From positions 61,343 to 125,342 of the forward strand of contig NZ_RHOM01000005.1 in assembly GCF_003946515.1 (NCBI RefSeq): a stretch of 64,000 bases of DNA, in the 5' to 3' direction. Made by a program: the position numbers and the translations under genes. Source of the DNA: Companilactobacillus zhongbaensis. Lineage in GTDB: Bacteria > Bacillota > Bacilli > Lactobacillales > Lactobacillaceae. Shown one piece after another: positions 33,270-41,134 of the stretch. The notes under the pieces are model-generated. The model did not search any database, had not been told where the DNA came from, and was given only the letters and a program-made list of their open reading frames with translations. The first letter of the stretch is position 1; each line of letters opens with the position of its first letter.

Positions 33270-33602
33270 TTGAAGAATCTTTGGACTGAAATTAAAAAAT
33301 CAAAAACGACCTATATTGCTTTACTCTCGGTAGTGTTAGTGTTCATCATGCCGATCTTATTTAACCTATTTCATTTAGGACGCAGCAATCGGATCATATT
33401 CTTGTTTTTTGTTATTAACGTATTATTTGCTGGTTTCATTGGCTGGTTTTCTAAAAAATATTCACTTTCGTTTTATAACTTGGTGATCTTCCCAGTTATT
33501 TTCGTGATCAGCGTCTTTGTGAAGTATGGTCGCTATGGCTACTTTTTAGCCGGAATTTATTTAGTTTTAAGTATTTTGATTTATTTCTTATTTGATGATT
33601 AA
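33270..33602 (+). CDS. Small integral membrane protein, 110 residues
   Basis: Unrecognised four-helix membrane protein (helices at about residues 16-33, 42-59, 67-85 and 89-106) with a positively charged N-terminus (KNLWTEIKKSK). TTG at 33270 is used, with GAGGAA just upstream in the end of rsmE; it is the third gene of the prmA-rsmE transcript. Function unknown. A terminator follows. Confidence 0.65.
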   Translation: MKNLWTEIKKSKTTYIALLSVVLVFIMPILFNLFHLGRSNRIIFLFFVINVLFAGFIGWFSKKYSLSFYNLVIFPVIFVISVFVKYGRYGYFLAGIYLVLSILIYFLFDD

Positions 33603-33648
33603 TTAATTGAATTTTAATCACTTATACATGATAATAATTAATAAGCCG

Positions 33649-33673
33649 AAAAAGCACTCGCAGAGTGCTTTTT
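33649..33673 (+). terminator. Terminator before rel
   Basis: AAAAAGCACTCG pairs with AGAGTGCTTTTT (short loop); usable in both directions. Confidence 0.85.
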
Positions 33674-33698
33674 ATGTTAGGAAGAGGGAGTGATCAGG

Positions 33699-35936
33699 GT
33701 GAAAAAAAGAGAAGATTATACTCCTGATGAAGTGCTCGATATTTGTCGTCAATACATGAATGACGAACACGTGGAATTTGTGAACAAAGCCTATAATTTT
33801 GCCGCCTATGTTCATAAGGAACAAAAACGTGCCACTGGGGAACCTTACATTATCCATCCCACACAAGTTGCTCAGATCTTAGCATCATTGCACATGGATC
33901 CTTACACAGTCGCTGCCGGGTATTTGCACGATGTGGTTGAAGATACCAATGTAACTTTGGGTGACGTTAAGGAATTATTTGGAGATCAAGTTGCTACGAT
34001 CGTTGATGGCGTAACTAAGATCAGTAAGTACAAATATCGTTCTCATCAAGAACTTTTAGCAGAGAACCACCGGAAGATGTTGATTGCTACTGCCAAAGAC
34101 TTGCGTGTCATCATGGTCAAGTTAGCCGACAGATTGCACAATATGCGCACCTTAAAAGCATTGCGTCCGGATAAACAACGCCGGATTGCCAATGAAACTT
34201 TAGAAATTTATGCTCCATTAGCTGATAGATTAGGTATTAGCAAGATCAAGTGGGAATTGGAAGATCTTTCACTCCAATACATCAATCCACAACAATACTA
34301 TCGGATCGTCCACTTGATGAATAGTAAACGTGATCAGCGTGAAGGATATATTTCTGAAGCTATCAAGTATATCAAGACTAGTGTTGACTCCTTAAATATC
34401 AAATACGAGATCTACGGTCGTCCGAAGCACATTTATTCTATCTATAAGAAGATGCGTGACAAACACAAACAATTTTCTGAATTGTATGACCTTTTAGCTA
34501 TCCGGATCGTGGTGGAAACGGTCAAGGATTGTTATGCGGTCCTCGGTTCGATCCACTCGAAGTGGAAGCCTATTCCAGGACGCTTTAAGGATTATATTGC
34601 TGTCCCTAAGACTAATGGATATCAATCACTCCATACAACTATCATTGGACCTGGTGGTCAACCACTAGAAGTTCAGATCAGAACTTATGCTATGCATGAC
34701 GTGGCTGAATATGGTGTGGCTGCTCACTGGGCATACAAAGAAGGTAACTTCAAAGGGGTTCACCTTGACTCTGATGAACAAAAGATCGATGTTTTCCGTG
34801 AGATCTTGGAGTTGCAAGAAAACTCTGACAACGCTGCTGACTTTATGAAGTCGGTTAAAGGTGAAATTTTCAACGACAGGGTTTATGTTTTTACCCCTCG
34901 TGGTGAAGTCATTGAGTTGCCGAAAGGTTCCGTGCCACTAGATTTTGCATATCAAGTCCATACGGAAGTTGGTAGCCATTCAGTTGGTGCTAAAGTTAAT
35001 GGCAGAATGGTGCCATTGAATTATCAACTCAAAAATGGTGACATTATCGAAATGTTGACATCGTCTAACGCCAAGCCGAGCCGTGACTGGGTCAAACTAG
35101 TTTATACAACTAGAGCTCGGAACAAGATCAGACGTTACTTCCGGATCAAGGATCGGGAAGAAAATATTCAACTCGGACATGAATTGATCGAAGCTGAATT
35201 GAAGAGCCAATCATTGTCACTGAAGAAATTCCTTGATAAGACTCATATTGAAAAAGTTGTTAAACGATTCAACTACACCGATGAAGAAGAGCTTTTTAAT
35301 GCCGTGGGTTATGGTGAACTGTCACCATTGAACGTGGTTCATAAGTTAATTAATGAAGACCCTGACAACAAAAAAGAGTCCGAACGTAAAGAGCTTGAAG
35401 AAAAAGTTATCACAGAAGAAGATAGCAAAGAACGTAAGACTCCTAACGAACACGTTCAAAACAAGATCCAAAAAGAACGGAGCAATGCCAATAACAGTAT
35501 TTCAGTTGAAGGAATCGATAACTTATTGATCCGTTTAGCTAAATGTTGTAACCCGATTCCTGGGGATGATATCGTCGGCTACATTACTAAAGGTAGGGGC
35601 TTGACGATCCATCGGGCAGACTGTCCTAACGTTCAAAGCGAAGAAGCTAAAAAACGTTTTATCGATGTTAGTTGGGAAAATGTTACTTCGGATAAACGTT
35701 ATATTGCTGAACTAGACATTTACGGGTTCAACCGTAACGGTCTCTTGAATGACGTTTTACAAGTAATTAATTCCACTACCAATGCATTAAACAACGTCAA
35801 CGGAAGCCTTGATCGTGATAAGATGGCAATCATTCACGTATCCGTTGGTGTAAATAATAAAGAGCATCTTGATAAGATCATTTCAAAACTAAATAGTGTA
35901 CCAGATGTATACCAAGTAAAGAGGACGATTGAATAA
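33699..35936 (+). CDS. rel: Bifunctional (p)ppGpp synthetase/hydrolase
   Basis: 745 residues, the long RelA/SpoT homologue (Rsh) of Firmicutes, which makes and degrades the stringent-response alarmone. The hydrolase HD domain carries HDVVEDT (about residue 77); the synthetase domain follows with YDLLAIRIVV (about 263) and GYQSLHTTI; TGS starts near RVYVFTPRGEVIELP (about 393), then the zinc-finger-like CCNPIPGDDIVGY and a C-terminal ACT domain. GTG at 33699 follows GAAGAGGGA; an earlier in-frame GTG at 33690 overlaps that site. Its stop overlaps the dtd start by one base, the conserved rel-dtd pair. Confidence 0.95.
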   Translation: MKKREDYTPDEVLDICRQYMNDEHVEFVNKAYNFAAYVHKEQKRATGEPYIIHPTQVAQILASLHMDPYTVAAGYLHDVVEDTNVTLGDVKELFGDQVATIVDGVTKISKYKYRSHQELLAENHRKMLIATAKDLRVIMVKLADRLHNMRTLKALRPDKQRRIANETLEIYAPLADRLGISKIKWELEDLSLQYINPQQYYRIVHLMNSKRDQREGYISEAIKYIKTSVDSLNIKYEIYGRPKHIYSIYKKMRDKHKQFSELYDLLAIRIVVETVKDCYAVLGSIHSKWKPIPGRFKDYIAVPKTNGYQSLHTTIIGPGGQPLEVQIRTYAMHDVAEYGVAAHWAYKEGNFKGVHLDSDEQKIDVFREILELQENSDNAADFMKSVKGEIFNDRVYVFTPRGEVIELPKGSVPLDFAYQVHTEVGSHSVGAKVNGRMVPLNYQLKNGDIIEMLTSSNAKPSRDWVKLVYTTRARNKIRRYFRIKDREENIQLGHELIEAELKSQSLSLKKFLDKTHIEKVVKRFNYTDEEELFNAVGYGELSPLNVVHKLINEDPDNKKESERKELEEKVITEEDSKERKTPNEHVQNKIQKERSNANNSISVEGIDNLLIRLAKCCNPIPGDDIVGYITKGRGLTIHRADCPNVQSEEAKKRFIDVSWENVTSDKRYIAELDIYGFNRNGLLNDVLQVINSTTNALNNVNGSLDRDKMAIIHVSVGVNNKEHLDKIISKLNSVPDVYQVKRTIE

Positions 35937-36373
35937 TGAAAGTAGTTATCCAACGTGTCTCGCAAGCGAAGGTTACGGTTGATAACAAAATCCTTGGTCA
36001 GATCGATCAAGGATTTTGTTTGCTTGTAGCTTTTGCCGATGAAGACACAGATGAAACAATTGAATATATGGCTCGAAAGATTGCTAACATGAGGATTTTT
36101 TCAGATGCTGATGACAAAATGAACTTGTCGATCAAAGATGTCGGTGGCAAAATATTGTCAATTTCGCAATTTACCTTGTATGCTGACACCAAGCATGGAA
36201 ACCGGCCAAGTTTCACTGGTGCAGGTAATTTTGAAACATCAAGTAAGAAATATGACCAATTCAACCAAGCTTTGCAAGACCATGATCTTGAAGTTGAGAC
36301 AGGTGAATTCGGTGCTGATATGAAAATTGATTTGACTAATGATGGACCTGTAACCATTATCATGGAGCGGTAA
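35936..36373 (+). CDS. dtd: D-aminoacyl-tRNA deacylase
   Basis: 145 residues, complete. Dtd removes D-amino acids (and glycine from tRNA-Ala) from mischarged tRNA. Diagnostic motifs are the N-terminal MKVVIQRVSQAKVTVD, SISQFTLYADTKHGNRPSF, with the family SQFTL signature, and C-terminal NDGPVTIIMER near the Gly-cisPro type cross-subunit site. Translationally coupled to rel. A decayed second copy of its 3' half lies 370 bases downstream (36741-36877). Confidence 0.95.
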   Translation: MKVVIQRVSQAKVTVDNKILGQIDQGFCLLVAFADEDTDETIEYMARKIANMRIFSDADDKMNLSIKDVGGKILSISQFTLYADTKHGNRPSFTGAGNFETSSKKYDQFNQALQDHDLEVETGEFGADMKIDLTNDGPVTIIMER

Positions 36374-36374
36374 A

Positions 36375-36740
36375 ATGAAGATTATTCCAAATGAAAATTG
36401 CAATAATTCTCCCAAGAATAAATTTGTTGAAACTTATTCCATTAATCTTTTGACCAAAAATTTATCTGAGTTAAGAGCTGATTCGGCAAATGACATCTCG
36501 ATAACTTTGCTTGATGGGACGGAGACCGATAATTTAGCTGAGCTCGAGAAATTGAGTATCGAAGCAGATACTATAACTTCAGTCGCATCTGTTTCTCACG
36601 GCAAGCAAGCTTTCTTTTTGGCTTTACTGACCAAAGGAAATGAAGAGAATTATTTGACGATTTATTATGAGTTTAAAACGTTCAAAGCCAACAAAATTGA
36701 AAAAATAATACTCTTTGAAGGTTCGATGCTTAATAAATAA
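36375..36740 (+). CDS. Hypothetical protein between dtd and a dtd remnant
   Basis: 121 residues, not recognised. It starts two bases after the dtd stop and uses the ATGGAGCGG at the end of dtd as ribosome binding site. Soluble, mixed alpha/beta pattern (ITSVASVSHGKQAFFLALLT, YLTIYYEFKTFKANKIEKI). Because the sequence following it is a broken copy of the dtd 3' end, the gene appears to have been brought in by, or separated by, a local duplication. Function unknown. Confidence 0.6.
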   Translation: MKIIPNENCNNSPKNKFVETYSINLLTKNLSELRADSANDISITLLDGTETDNLAELEKLSIEADTITSVASVSHGKQAFFLALLTKGNEENYLTIYYEFKTFKANKIEKIILFEGSMLNK

Positions 36741-36877
36741 TATCGGTGACAAAATATTGTCAATTTTTCAATTTACCTTGTATGCTGATGGTGAGCATAC
36801 GAGCTGATGATCTCAGCGCCAATGTGCAAATTGATATAACTAATGATGGGACCAGTAACCATCATCATGGAGCGATA
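36741..36877 (+). pseudogene. Remnant of a duplicated dtd 3' region
   Basis: TATCGGTGACAAAATATTGT and the following bases match dtd at 36138-36196 almost exactly (SISQFTLYAD region), then after a loss of about 100 bases the match resumes with the NDGPVTIIME end, including the final CATCATGGAGCG. Frame is broken by substitutions and deletion, so no Dtd protein is made. The retained ATGGAGCGA sits seven bases before the gph-like ATG and probably serves as its ribosome binding site. Confidence 0.75.
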
Positions 36878-36879
36878 AT

Positions 36880-37515
36880 ATGACAAGTATTGTATGGGAC
36901 TTTGATGGGACCTTAGCCAATAGTTATCCAGGTATGGTTACGGCAGTTCAAAAGTCTTTAAAAGATAATTTTAAAATCGATCTTTCACGAGACACGATTT
37001 TTAAGGATATTAAAAAAACTTCAATCAGAAACTATGTTGAAGAATTGTTTACTGAAGAAGAGAGCACCAAGGAAAACGTTGAGGCAAACGTTAAAACTTT
37101 TTATCACGATTACAAGTTGATCGAACAACAACATCAAGACGATATCGTTTTAATGCCCCATGCCTTGAAGACACTTAAAGCATTACAAGAAAAGGGCGTT
37201 CAACAATTTATTGTGACTCATCGTGATCAGTCGATTTATGACATCGCTAAGAAATTAGGGATCGATGGATTCTTTGACGAAATCGTCAGTGTTGAAGATG
37301 ATTTTATTCGTAAGCCAGATCCTAACATGCTGAAATATTTGATGAAAAAATATTCATTGTCAACCGACTCATTGTTTGTTGTTGGTGACCGACAGATCGA
37401 TATCGATTTTGGCCGTTCTGTTGGAGCTAAGTGTGTTTTGTATTCGGATGTTAATGCTGAATTTGGACAGGATTTTGTTGTTGGGGATCTTGTTGGGGTT
37501 TTGGAGTTGGTTTGA
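36880..37515 (+). CDS. HAD-IA phosphatase, phosphoglycolate phosphatase-like
   Basis: 211 residues of the HAD subfamily IA. Motif I is VWDFDGTLANSY at the N-terminus, motif II is FIVTHRD (Thr-His), and the Mg-binding motif III is VGDRQIDIDFGRSVGAKCV, preceded by the conserved lysine in IRKPDPN. A four-helix cap lies between. Substrates of Gph/PgmB-like enzymes vary. Its ribosome binding site is within the dtd remnant, so translation depends on that leftover sequence. Followed by a terminator-like stem and a family 2 repeat. Confidence 0.85.
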   Translation: MTSIVWDFDGTLANSYPGMVTAVQKSLKDNFKIDLSRDTIFKDIKKTSIRNYVEELFTEEESTKENVEANVKTFYHDYKLIEQQHQDDIVLMPHALKTLKALQEKGVQQFIVTHRDQSIYDIAKKLGIDGFFDEIVSVEDDFIRKPDPNMLKYLMKKYSLSTDSLFVVGDRQIDIDFGRSVGAKCVLYSDVNAEFGQDFVVGDLVGVLELV

Positions 37516-37545
37516 TTTAATTTGGCTTTTATGAAATTTGATAGT

Positions 37546-37585
37546 CAAAAAGCTTCCCGTAGTTTTGTTGGGGGGCTTTTTTTGT
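37546..37585 (+). terminator. Terminator after the HAD-IA gene
   Basis: AAAAAGCTTCCC pairs with GGGGGGCTTTTTTT (two G-U pairs) around GTAGTTTTGTT. Confidence 0.7.
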
Positions 37586-37687
37586 TTGGTTTTTTGAATT
37601 AAACGTTGTTATTTTGGTTACGTGTGAATTTTGGGTGCAGGGGATCGTGTTATCTATTTTGGATTGCTAAATTTGCTGCAACAAAAT

Positions 37688-37740
37688 AGCACTATCCATT
37701 TTTTGCTGGTTAAAATTGCAGTTAATTGGATAGTGCTTTT
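37688..37740. terminator. Terminator-like hairpin module linked to family 2 copy R3
   Basis: AGCACTATCCATT (37688-37700) pairs perfectly with the run ending AATTGGATAGTGCT (37724-37737), followed by T. The longest intact version of the module. Confidence 0.7.
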
Positions 37741-37750
37741 ATGTTTTATA

Positions 37751-37889
37751 CTCAAGGATGCGAAAACGAGTTCCGGCACACAGCGGCCTCCGGTTTAGAA
37801 ACTGTCGGCAGGCACGGCTTCGCCGCACCTTTGGTGCCGACAGTCCCTAAATCCTCAGCAGCTACCCGTGTGCCTCCACTCTCTGTGTT
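37751..37889 (+). repeat. Family 2 structured element R3
   Basis: P1 pairs GGCACAC (37775-37781) with GTGTGCC (37868-37874); P2 pairs GGTTTAG (37792-37798) with CTAAA-T-CC (37847-37854); P3 pairs ACTGTCGGCA (37801-37810) with TGCCGACAGT (37835-37844), capped by the invariant GGCACGGCTTCGCCGCACC. All three stems differ from R1 and R2 but remain fully paired. Its right edge abuts the stop codon of the minus-strand amidase gene. Confidence 0.8.
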
Positions 37890-39209
37890 TTACTGAAAGT
37901 AATTCTTCAATCCGGCAGTAACAGCTTTAGCGATTTGCTCTTTATATTTTTCAGATGTGATGTGTTTATAGTCTGATTTTGAGTTGATGTAGCCTAGTTC
38001 TAGTAGTACTGAAGGTTGGCTGTTGTAGTGTAGTACGTAAAGGTCTTTTTGGTTGGTGCCTTTGTTTTTGATTTGGACGCTTTTTAGTTGGTCGTTGATG
38101 TCTTTGGCTAGTTTGCCGTCTTTGTTCTTTTGGTAATAATACGTGGTTATCCCTGATCCGGCACTTGCTGATTCGGTTGAGTCGAAGTGCAGGCTGATGA
38201 AGGCGTCTGCTTCAATCTTACTTGATTGACGAGCTCTTTGTCCTAGTGAAGCTGTTTGGTCACCATTTCTAGTTAAGATTACTCTAGCACCAGTTTTTTG
38301 TAATTCGTGCTTAATTGCTTGAGCATACTCTAAAGTAAAGTTCTTTTCGTATGTTTTCTTTTGTGATAGGGCACCTGTATCGTCGCCACCGTGTCCAGGG
38401 TCAATGATGATCGTTGACTCGGAAATATTAGTTGCGGCGGATTTTACTGGATTTTTGGTTCCTGTCACTGTTACGACCCAGCTAGCCACATAGCCGACTG
38501 ATCCATCGCTATCACGAACTTTGTACCATTTACCATCTTTTCCTAGGTAGTCGAAACTCTTACCAACGTTGACGCTCTTAACGATTCGACTATTGGAATT
38601 AGGTTCGATCCGAAGTTTAGTACTTGGTTGGGTTACCGTGACAGTTTTAACGCCATCTTTATTACTCTTGGATTTATGGGCACTTTCTGGTCCAGATGTT
38701 TCTTGAGTTCCTTGAATGAACTCAGTCTTGACCCAACCAGCAGTCCCTTTGTATAAAATTTGTGTCCAATCACTTTCTTGATACATGATCGAGACTTTCT
38801 GTGATTGGGAAACAGTTCCTAATACGTCACTTGAAGAATCAGCATTCTTGAACACGGTGGTATTTTGGACTTTAATAATCCCGACTTTATTAGCGGTTGA
38901 ACTCACGGTCGTATTATCTAAGAGCCAGCTAGCTACCCAGCCGATCTTGTCGCCAGCTAGACGGACTTCATACCATTTATTCTTTTCGCTGATGATCGAT
39001 AATTTATCACCTTTTTTAACTTGTCCCATATTGGCATACGACAAGCCAGGTCCGATGCGGACATTGACCGATTCAGACTGAACTACCACTGAGTTTGCGT
39101 TAGCAAGAGCCACAGTGGAAATGCTTGAGATCGCCAATAAAAAGGCGAGGGCGATAATGATTTTATATTTGCGTAAAAATGCGAGAACCATTAGAAGTAT
39201 TTTTTTCAT
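37890..39209 (-). CDS. N-acetylmuramoyl-L-alanine amidase with SH3b domains
   Basis: 439 residues counted from ATG 39209, chosen because GGAATG lies eight bases upstream and the product starts MKKILLMVLAFLRKYK; an upstream in-frame ATG at 39305 gives no signal peptide at the N-terminus. A signal or anchor helix covers about residues 15-37. Three bacterial SH3 domains follow (about 37-100, 105-165, 185-250), each with the SVNVRIGP/TKLRIEP-type start, for binding cell wall. The C-terminal Amidase_3 domain has IDPGHGGDDTG (zinc His), SLHFDST (zinc His) and LLELGYIN (catalytic Glu). YrvJ/LytH-like genes often sit between dtd and hisS in Bacilli; here the gene is on the opposite strand. Confidence 0.9.
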   Translation of the reverse strand: MKKILLMVLAFLRKYKIIIALAFLLAISSISTVALANANSVVVQSESVNVRIGPGLSYANMGQVKKGDKLSIISEKNKWYEVRLAGDKIGWVASWLLDNTTVSSTANKVGIIKVQNTTVFKNADSSSDVLGTVSQSQKVSIMYQESDWTQILYKGTAGWVKTEFIQGTQETSGPESAHKSKSNKDGVKTVTVTQPSTKLRIEPNSNSRIVKSVNVGKSFDYLGKDGKWYKVRDSDGSVGYVASWVVTVTGTKNPVKSAATNISESTIIIDPGHGGDDTGALSQKKTYEKNFTLEYAQAIKHELQKTGARVILTRNGDQTASLGQRARQSSKIEADAFISLHFDSTESASAGSGITTYYYQKNKDGKLAKDINDQLKSVQIKNKGTNQKDLYVLHYNSQPSVLLELGYINSKSDYKHITSEKYKEQIAKAVTAGLKNYFQ

Positions 39210-39395
39210 GTAAAACATTCCTTTTTTAGGTCGCAAAAATAAGTTACTTTTCCTCATACTTAATATATTACTAAAAAATCCAGTAATTTTGCGCGTAATT
39301 AGCAATAATTATAGAAAATTTGACTATTTATCAAATAAAAATATTTATTGTAGGGTGAAAATACCAAGAAAACCTTTTCATTAAGCGAAAGAAAC

Positions 39396-39424
39396 TTGAC
39401 AATTGGGCAATTTTTGATTAATTT
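39396..39424 (+). promoter_or_regulatory. Candidate promoter of the hisS T-box transcript
   Basis: TTGACA (39396-39401) with a weak TAATTT (39419-39424) 17 bases on, about 30 bases before the T-box stem I. Confidence 0.5.
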
Positions 39425-39449
39425 AGAATTATATTATTTAATCAAACAA

Positions 39450-39602
39450 ATTTACTACACAGAGAGCCTGTAAGCTGAGACCAGGCAGTAAATGTCTTCG
39501 TGACGAAACACAAACGTTTGGCAGGCGTTAACTGTAGAAATAAACTAGGTGGTACCGTGCCAAAAAGCACCCTTGTCGTTTTAGACGAGGATGCTTTTTT
39601 TT
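39450..39602 (+). promoter_or_regulatory. T-box riboswitch upstream of hisS-aspS
   Basis: Contains AGAGAGCCTGTAAGCTGAGA at the stem I base, the T-box bulge sequence as AGGTGGTACCGTG (39549-39561), and an intrinsic terminator with AAGCACCCTTGTCG paired to CGAGGATGCTT and a long T run. The likely specifier triplet is CAC (His) at 39510-39512 within GAAACACAAACG. Uncharged tRNA-His would stabilise the antiterminator and allow hisS expression. Unusually, about 260 bases containing repeat R4 lie between its terminator and the hisS start. Confidence 0.85.
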
Positions 39603-39613
39603 TGAGTCAAGCT

Positions 39614-39846
39614 CTAGGTGACAGTAGCCTCTTGTTAACACAGGTGGTCGAGGCACTGATTTAGATGTATAGATAGCACTATCTATTTATATTTGCTAAA
39701 CTTTCTGCAATTGGATAGTGTTTTTTATCTTTATCCTCATGGATGCTGAAACGAGTTCCGAGACTCAGCAGCTGACCAACCTCGCTGTGCTCTATGTGTT
39801 TAAATCCTCAGTAACTGAACGTCGCCTTCCGCTCTCTAAACTTTTT
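39614..39846 (+). repeat. Family 2 damaged/rearranged element R4
   Basis: Contains a left fragment (AGCCTCTTGTTAACACAGGTGGTCGAGGCA, described here as matching R1 from the TTAAC of P2 through the left arm of P3), then the terminator module at 39674-39726, then GGATGCTGAAACGAGTTCCG running directly into TCAGCAGCTGACCAACCTCG. The central P2/P3 hairpin of the second half is deleted. It looks like two overlapping copies with an internal loss. It lies between the T-box and hisS. Confidence 0.6.
39674..39728. terminator. Terminator-like hairpin module inside R4
   Basis: AGCACTATCTATT pairs with AATTGGATAGTGTT, followed by T. On the hisS leader transcript this would be a second termination point beyond the T-box. 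Confidence 0.55.
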
Positions 39847-39862
39847 TAAAGGAGTATTCAAT

Positions 39863-41134
39863 ATGCGTTATCAAAAGCCGAAAGGTACTATGGACATTTT
39901 GCCAGGTGAATCAAGTAAGTGGCAATATGTTGAAAACGTCGCAAAAGATGTTTTTGACCGTTATCGTTTTTCCGAGATCCGCACACCGATTTTTGAATCT
40001 TATGAAGTTTTTGAAAGATCTTCAGGTGACACATCTGATATTGTTTCAAAAGAAATGTACGATTTCAAAGACAAGGGTGATCGTCATTTAGCACTACGTC
40101 CTGAAGGAACAGCTGGAGTTGTTCGTTCTTATGTTGAAAACAAGCTTTATGGACCAGAACATGTTAAACCTTACAAAGTTTGGTACAAGGGACCAATGTT
40201 TAGATACGAACGTCCTCAATCTGGTCGTCAACGTCAATTCCACCAAATTGGTGTTGAAGCATTTGGTTCAGATTCTCCAGAATTAGATGTTGAGATCATT
40301 ACCATGGGTTTGGCATTCTTGAACGAATTAGGAATCAAGAATCTTAAAGTAGCTATCAATACCTTAGGTGATCCCGAATCACGTGCTAATTATCATCAAG
40401 CTTTGGTCGATTACTTTACACCGTTTAAGGACCAATTGAGCGATGATTCCAAAGTTCGTTTGGAAAAGAATCCACTTCGTATTTTAGATAGTAAAGATAA
40501 AAACGATAAAGAGATCGTTAAAGATGCACCTTCGATTTTAGATTATTTAAACGATGCTTCAGCGCAACGTTTTGAATATTTGAAGTCATTGTTAGATGAT
40601 CTTGATATCAACTATGAAGTTGATCCAACAATGGTACGTGGTCTTGATTACTACAATCACACTATTTTTGAATTCATGGTCACAGACCCAGCTTTCAACA
40701 ACAAAGAAATAACTGTTTTAGCTGGTGGTAGATACAACGGCTTAGTTGAAGAATTAGGTGGACCAGAAACACCAGGTATCGGTTTTGGACTTGGAGTTGA
40801 AAGACTGTTGCTTTTGATCGATAACGAACTAGATTTAACGACTGATTTAGATGTTTACTTAGTTACTATCGGTGAAAAAGCCGAAAAGGCATCAATTAAG
40901 ATCTTAGCCGGCTTACGTGCTGCTGGATTTTCAGCAGACAAAGACTACTTGAGCCGTAAAACAAAAGCTCAATTTAAGTCAGCCAACAATTTGAATGCTA
41001 AATACACTGTAACTATTGGTGACAATGAGTTGGAAAATGATACAGCTAATGTCAAAAACATGGCAACAGGGGAAGAACATCCAGTATCATTAGAAAACTT
41101 AGCTGAAGAACTTAAAGGAATCGAGGAAAAATAA
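39863..41134 (+). CDS. hisS: Histidyl-tRNA synthetase
   Basis: 423 residues, standard bacterial HisRS length. Class II motifs are visible: N-terminal [13 protein letters not shown], motif 2 [23 protein letters not shown], the histidine-A loop [14 protein letters not shown] and motif 3 [12 protein letters not shown], then an anticodon-binding domain from about residue 325. AAAGGAG precedes the ATG. The stop overlaps the aspS start by one base. Controlled by the T-box upstream, with repeat R4 interrupting the leader. Confidence 0.96.
   Translation: MRYQKPKGTMDILPGESSKWQYVENVAKDVFDRYRFSEIRTPIFESYEVFERSSGDTSDIVSKEMYDFKDKGDRHLALRPEGTAGVVRSYVENKLYGPEHVKPYKVWYKGPMFRYERPQSGRQRQFHQIGVEAFGSDSPELDVEIITMGLAFLNELGIKNLKVAINTLGDPESRANYHQALVDYFTPFKDQLSDDSKVRLEKNPLRILDSKDKNDKEIVKDAPSILDYLNDASAQRFEYLKSLLDDLDINYEVDPTMVRGLDYYNHTIFEFMVTDPAFNNKEITVLAGGRYNGLVEELGGPETPGIGFGLGVERLLLLIDNELDLTTDLDVYLVTIGEKAEKASIKILAGLRAAGFSADKDYLSRKTKAQFKSANNLNAKYTVTIGDNELENDTANVKNMATGEEHPVSLENLAEELKGIEEK

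Noticed and set aside
12290..37889. Family 2 or family 1 as a CRISPR array
   Set aside because: Copies are kilobases apart, in both orientations, with no regular spacers and no cas genes.
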